Below, one piece after another: positions 16,639 to 18,755 of a stretch of DNA of 18,755 nt. The position numbers were made by a program, and so were the translations under genes. The first letter of the stretch is position 1; every line of letters starts with the position of its first letter. The notes beneath the pieces are model-generated. The model worked only from the letters and a program-made list of their open reading frames with translations, searched no databases and had not been told where the DNA came from. The stretch is from positions 1-18,755 of the forward strand of contig CAYZDF010000056.1 of the NCBI GenBank assembly GCA_964477085.1. The letters are read 5' to 3'. The stretch comes from Dichloromethanomonas sp964477085 (GTDB taxonomy: Bacteria; Bacillota; Desulfitobacteriia; Desulfitobacteriales; Syntrophobotulaceae).

Positions 16639-17368
16639 ACGACAGGCGACCCGGCTCCGACTGTCGGGTATCGCTGGCAACCTGCAATCGCTCCTGGAAG
16701 AAGTCGGGCAAAAAAGTCCGAGCTACGACGAATTTCTGTTCCATGTATTCTCTTATGAGGTGAAAGCCCGCGATCTTAAGCAGGAGATATTGAGAATGAA
16801 AATGGCTCGGTTGCCTTTGAATCATGATCTTGACCAATATGATTTTACCTTTTCATCCGGACTTAGTCCAACGCAACTGAATCAATTACGAGAACTTAAC
16901 TGGCTTGATCAATGTTACAATCTGATGTTCAGCGGACCCTCCGGAACTGGTAAAAGTTTTATTGCAGCCGGCCTGGGATATGATGCCATACGCAAAGGAT
17001 ATAAAGTCTACTTTCGTAACATTAACGACATACTTGCAACTTTAAGGCTTAAGGACCTCACACAGTCTTCAGCCAAAGAACATAAACGACTCTCTGAGGC
17101 CCAATTAATGATCATTGACGATGTGATGTCTCTGTCAGTAAACAAAGAGGATGGAGAAAGATTTTTTGTTTTTATCAATCAGATTTTTGAAACAACCTCA
17201 ATAATCATAACTACGAATAAGTCTCCTGCCGAATGGGCAAAGTCATTAAACGATGAAACACTTGCCACAGCCCTTCTTGACAGACTTTTGTATAAGTGTC
17301 AGCTGGTACAGTTGCAGGGGAAAAGCTATAGAATGCAAAACCGAAAAACAATTTTCTTAGACAGATAA
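16613..17368 (+). CDS. istB: IS21-family helper ATPase IstB
   Basis: This AAA+ ATPase of the DnaC/DnaA-like IstB group helps IstA to capture target DNA. From the ATG at 16613 it is 251 aa, with Walker A GPSGTGKS (108-115), Walker B LMIIDD (165-170), a sensor-like IIITTNKSP, and the typical end ALLDRLLYKCQLVQLQGKSYRM. An upstream in-frame ATG at 16550 would add 21 residues. I prefer 16613 because IstB proteins usually start just before the helical LRLSGIAGNL segment and the extra residues are low in complexity. The gene is intact. Confidence 0.95.
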   Translation: MSQYIPQIRRQATRLRLSGIAGNLQSLLEEVGQKSPSYDEFLFHVFSYEVKARDLKQEILRMKMARLPLNHDLDQYDFTFSSGLSPTQLNQLRELNWLDQCYNLMFSGPSGTGKSFIAAGLGYDAIRKGYKVYFRNINDILATLRLKDLTQSSAKEHKRLSEAQLMIIDDVMSLSVNKEDGERFFVFINQIFETTSIIITTNKSPAEWAKSLNDETLATALLDRLLYKCQLVQLQGKSYRMQNRKTIFLDR

Positions 17369-17399
17369 AAGAAAAATGACCTATTATTGCAATGAAAAC

Positions 17400-17476
17400 A
17401 CTGTATTATTGATGCCAAAATCACTGTATTGAATGATGCCGATTTTACTGCACTCTAAAATGCCGAAATCACTGCA
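17400..17476 (-). repeat. IS21 right-end iterated transposase-binding repeats
   Basis: On the plus strand ACTGTA or ACTGCA begins at 17400, 17423, 17447 and 17471, spaced 23, 24 and 24 bp. Intervening GATGCC recurs. This mirrors the left-end array in inverted orientation, with the same number of units. Confidence 0.8.
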
Positions 17477-17495
17477 TTCTTAATTCCCGGTTACA

Positions 17496-18397
17496 TCAGC
17501 AATACCGAAGTTGTTGAAGAGATTAAAAAGATACTCAGTGCGGAATTTGTATGTTATGGGTATCAGAATGTAACAGCGGTTCTCAGGACTATGGACTATA
17601 TCATCAATCACAAGAAGGTGTATCGGTTAATGGATGAGAACAATCTGTTACTGGGAAAAGTAATACGCACGCATGGCCAGAGGGATTTTGTGAAGTTCCG
17701 CAAGATAACTGCCAGCCGTCCGATGGAGTACTTATGTCTGGATATAAAGTATGTATGGGTAAGGGGCGAAAGAAAGAATTATTACCTCCTGTCAGTCATT
17801 GATGTTTATACACGCCGAATTGTCGGATACATTTATCAGAGCAGCATAAGGAAAATAGATGTCATAAAACTGCTCGGGCGACTTCACCAACTGTATGGGC
17901 TGAAAGGAGTATTTGTACGAAACGACAATGGATCCCAGTTCATTGCAAATATGGTAAGGCAATACCTCCGCAGTTTGGAGGCACACCAGGAGTTCACCCA
18001 CATTGCAACCCCTGAGGAGAACTCATATATTGAGGCCTTTCACAGCATTTTTGAGAGAGAGGTTATCAGTCGCTATGATTTTGAGAGTTACTACGAGTCA
18101 AAGCAAACGATAGTGTCATACATGGACTTTTATAACAATAGACGGCTTCATGGAAGTCTGAAAAGAAAGACACCGATGCAGGTGTGGAATGAATACTATC
18201 AGTCATTATCAACCGATAAGCAACTTTCAGCGGAAGTGTCGGAGGATATGTCAAGAGTGGAGGAATTTGCCGACACTTGTCTTGCTCTTGACAGATCCGG
18301 AGATACGGCTAGCTTTGATTATCGGTTGATGAATGAAAATTATAACGAAAAAGTACTATCTTCATTCGATGAATCTGTCCAACTTATAGGGGGCTAA
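17496..18397 (+). pseudogene. IS3-family transposase OrfB, 5'-truncated
   Basis: The reading frame is open from the IS21 edge (ISNTEVVEEIKKILSAEF, codons from 17495/17498) through an internal ATG at 17591 to a TAA at 18395-18397. It shows the HTH_21-like segment FVCYGYQNVTAVLR and the DDE integrase core: D in CLDIKYVW, D in VRNDNGSQF, E in ENSYIEAFHS, then FYNNRRLHGSLKRKTPMQVW. These place it in the IS3 family. The 5' part of OrfB, OrfA and the left end are missing because the IS21 element abuts codons inside OrfB. The 268-residue product from 17591 would keep the full catalytic triad but lack the upstream DNA-binding parts, so it is probably inactive. Confidence 0.88.
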
Positions 18398-18400
18398 GAC
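18377..18400 (+). repeat. Possible right terminus of the IS3 element
   Basis: TGTCCAACTTATAGGGGGC overlaps the last codons of OrfB, and an IS4 transposase frame resumes right after it at 18401. The element end is therefore likely at about 18395-18400. The left end is absent, so the inverted repeat cannot be confirmed within the window. Confidence 0.4.
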
Positions 18401-18532
18401 AACAAGAAAATGCTCCCGGCAAGTAAGTTTTCTTACTCGGTAGTCTCCCTTGTAATGGTCAACACTCTTCTGAAACTCGTATTCTGGCATAAATGTCATC
18501 AATTGTGCAAAGACGGTTTTACCTATATGCAT
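18401..18532 (-). pseudogene. N-terminal 44 codons of an IS4/DUF4372-type transposase
   Basis: On the minus strand an ATG at 18532 opens a frame reading MHIGKTVFAQLMTFMPEYEF, then QKSVDHYKGDYRVRKLTC and REHFLV, ending at 18401. This matches, from memory, the N-terminal domain (DUF4372) of Bacteroidota IS4-family transposases, which normally continue with a stretch like MSFAQLTxRESL. Here the similarity stops abruptly at the end of the IS3 transposase gene, so the IS3 element interrupted it. The remaining 300 or more codons are not in the window. It is non-functional. Confidence 0.7.
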
Positions 18533-18561
18533 TTTCGCTCAAATAAATAGAAGAGCGAAAA
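18532..18561 (-). promoter_or_regulatory. Start-codon hairpin of the IS4-type transposase gene
   Basis: TTTTCGCTC (18532-18540) and GAGCGAAAA (18553-18561) form a perfect 9-bp inverted repeat with a 12-nt loop, and the A of the ATG is the last stem base. In an mRNA that enters from outside, the stem would mask the start codon. IS10 and IS50 use a similar device against read-through expression. Confidence 0.55.
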
Positions 18562-18755
18562 TAAAATTTCAAATCGTCAAATTTTTTAACCGCTGTATCA
18601 TGTTGTATATAAATGCATTAAATACCTTTAGGCAAATCTTAACCGGACACTAGTGTTTGTATTTCATTAAATGAATTTTTATACCAAATATTGATATTAT
18701 GTAAGCATTCGGCCTGATACATATTGATATGAAGCTGTAGGCGACCTATCTTGCC
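18533..18755. other. Upstream end of the IS4-type element and flanking AT-rich DNA
   Basis: No gene is recognisable here. CTTAACCGGACACTA at about 18639-18653 could be the terminal repeat of the IS4-type element, reading TAGTGTCCGGTTAAG on its coding strand; this rests on memory of similar elements and is weak. The last 100 bp hold only AT-rich sequence with the small palindrome TTCATTAAATGAA. Confidence 0.35.

Larger units (their letters stand above)
14888..17495 (+). mobile_element. IS21-family insertion sequence, complete
   Basis: The 2608-bp element is bounded by inverted ends that begin TGTAACCGGGAA (14888 onward, and reverse complement from 17495) and stay similar for about 27 bp, with one mismatch in the first 26. 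It encodes istA and istB in the usual order. Each end carries four copies of a 23-24 bp iterated unit centred on TGCAGT or TACAGT. The flanks CTTCTCC and TCAGCAA do not match, so the 4-8 bp target duplication typical of IS21 is absent. The left flank is a methylase remnant and the right flank an IS3 transposase fragment. Confidence 0.92.

Noticed and set aside
1..18755. CRISPR array, tRNA or rRNA genes
   Set aside because: I saw no regularly spaced palindromic repeats with spacers, no tRNA-like cloverleaf and no rRNA signature. The only iterated arrays are the IS21 ends and the heptamers.

Overview
The window looks like a defence or genome-maintenance island from a member of the Bacteroidota, probably a Bacteroidales-like organism. 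The signs are AT-rich intergenic DNA without clear Shine-Dalgarno sequences, candidate -7 boxes of the TAnnTTTG type (seen as TATCTTTA and TATATTTA), heptanucleotide repeats between genes, and Bacteroidota-type insertion sequences. No rRNA, tRNA, CRISPR array or core housekeeping cluster was seen. The taxonomic call is an inference.

Left part (1-7234). A very large gene on the minus strand encodes one protein that joins a DEDD exonuclease-like domain, a RecQ-type SF2 helicase and a UvrD-type SF1 helicase. A 348-bp divergent intergenic region separates it from a small HD hydrolase of the SpoT/MESH1 type and a 439-aa protein of unknown function that may carry a degenerate phospholipase-D-like fold.

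Middle part (7321-14424). A DUF262/HNH (GmrSD-like, type IV restriction) gene on the minus strand is split by one in-frame amber codon. Divergent from it runs a tight four-gene operon: vsr mismatch endonuclease, C5-cytosine methyltransferase (overlapping vsr by 26 bp), a 735-aa protein with two GHKL ATPase modules (MORC/Hsp90-like at the N-terminus, histidine-kinase-like at the C-terminus), and a 440-aa protein whose N-terminus has every key residue of a phospho-receiver domain. Intergenic gaps of 3 and 1 bp argue for joint expression. GHKL ATPases linked to vsr/dcm genes are a known theme in restriction-modification islands. The apparent intact phosphorelay (His kinase-like plus receiver) inside such an operon is the most promising candidate for an undescribed mechanism here. 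No recognisable restriction nuclease accompanies the methylase. A TGAGCCCAT motif recurs in both divergent promoter regions and could be a shared operator.

Right part (14425-18755). This is a nest of mobile-element debris. A complete IS21-family element (istA/istB, matching ends, iterated 23-24 bp end repeats) abuts the last 86 codons of a large gene that resembles an Eco57I-type methylase. On its other side lies a 5'-truncated IS3-family transposase, which in turn abuts the first 44 codons of an IS4/DUF4372-type transposase. The IS21 element has no target duplication, so deletion or recombination between copies probably removed the DNA in between, including most of a second restriction-modification gene.
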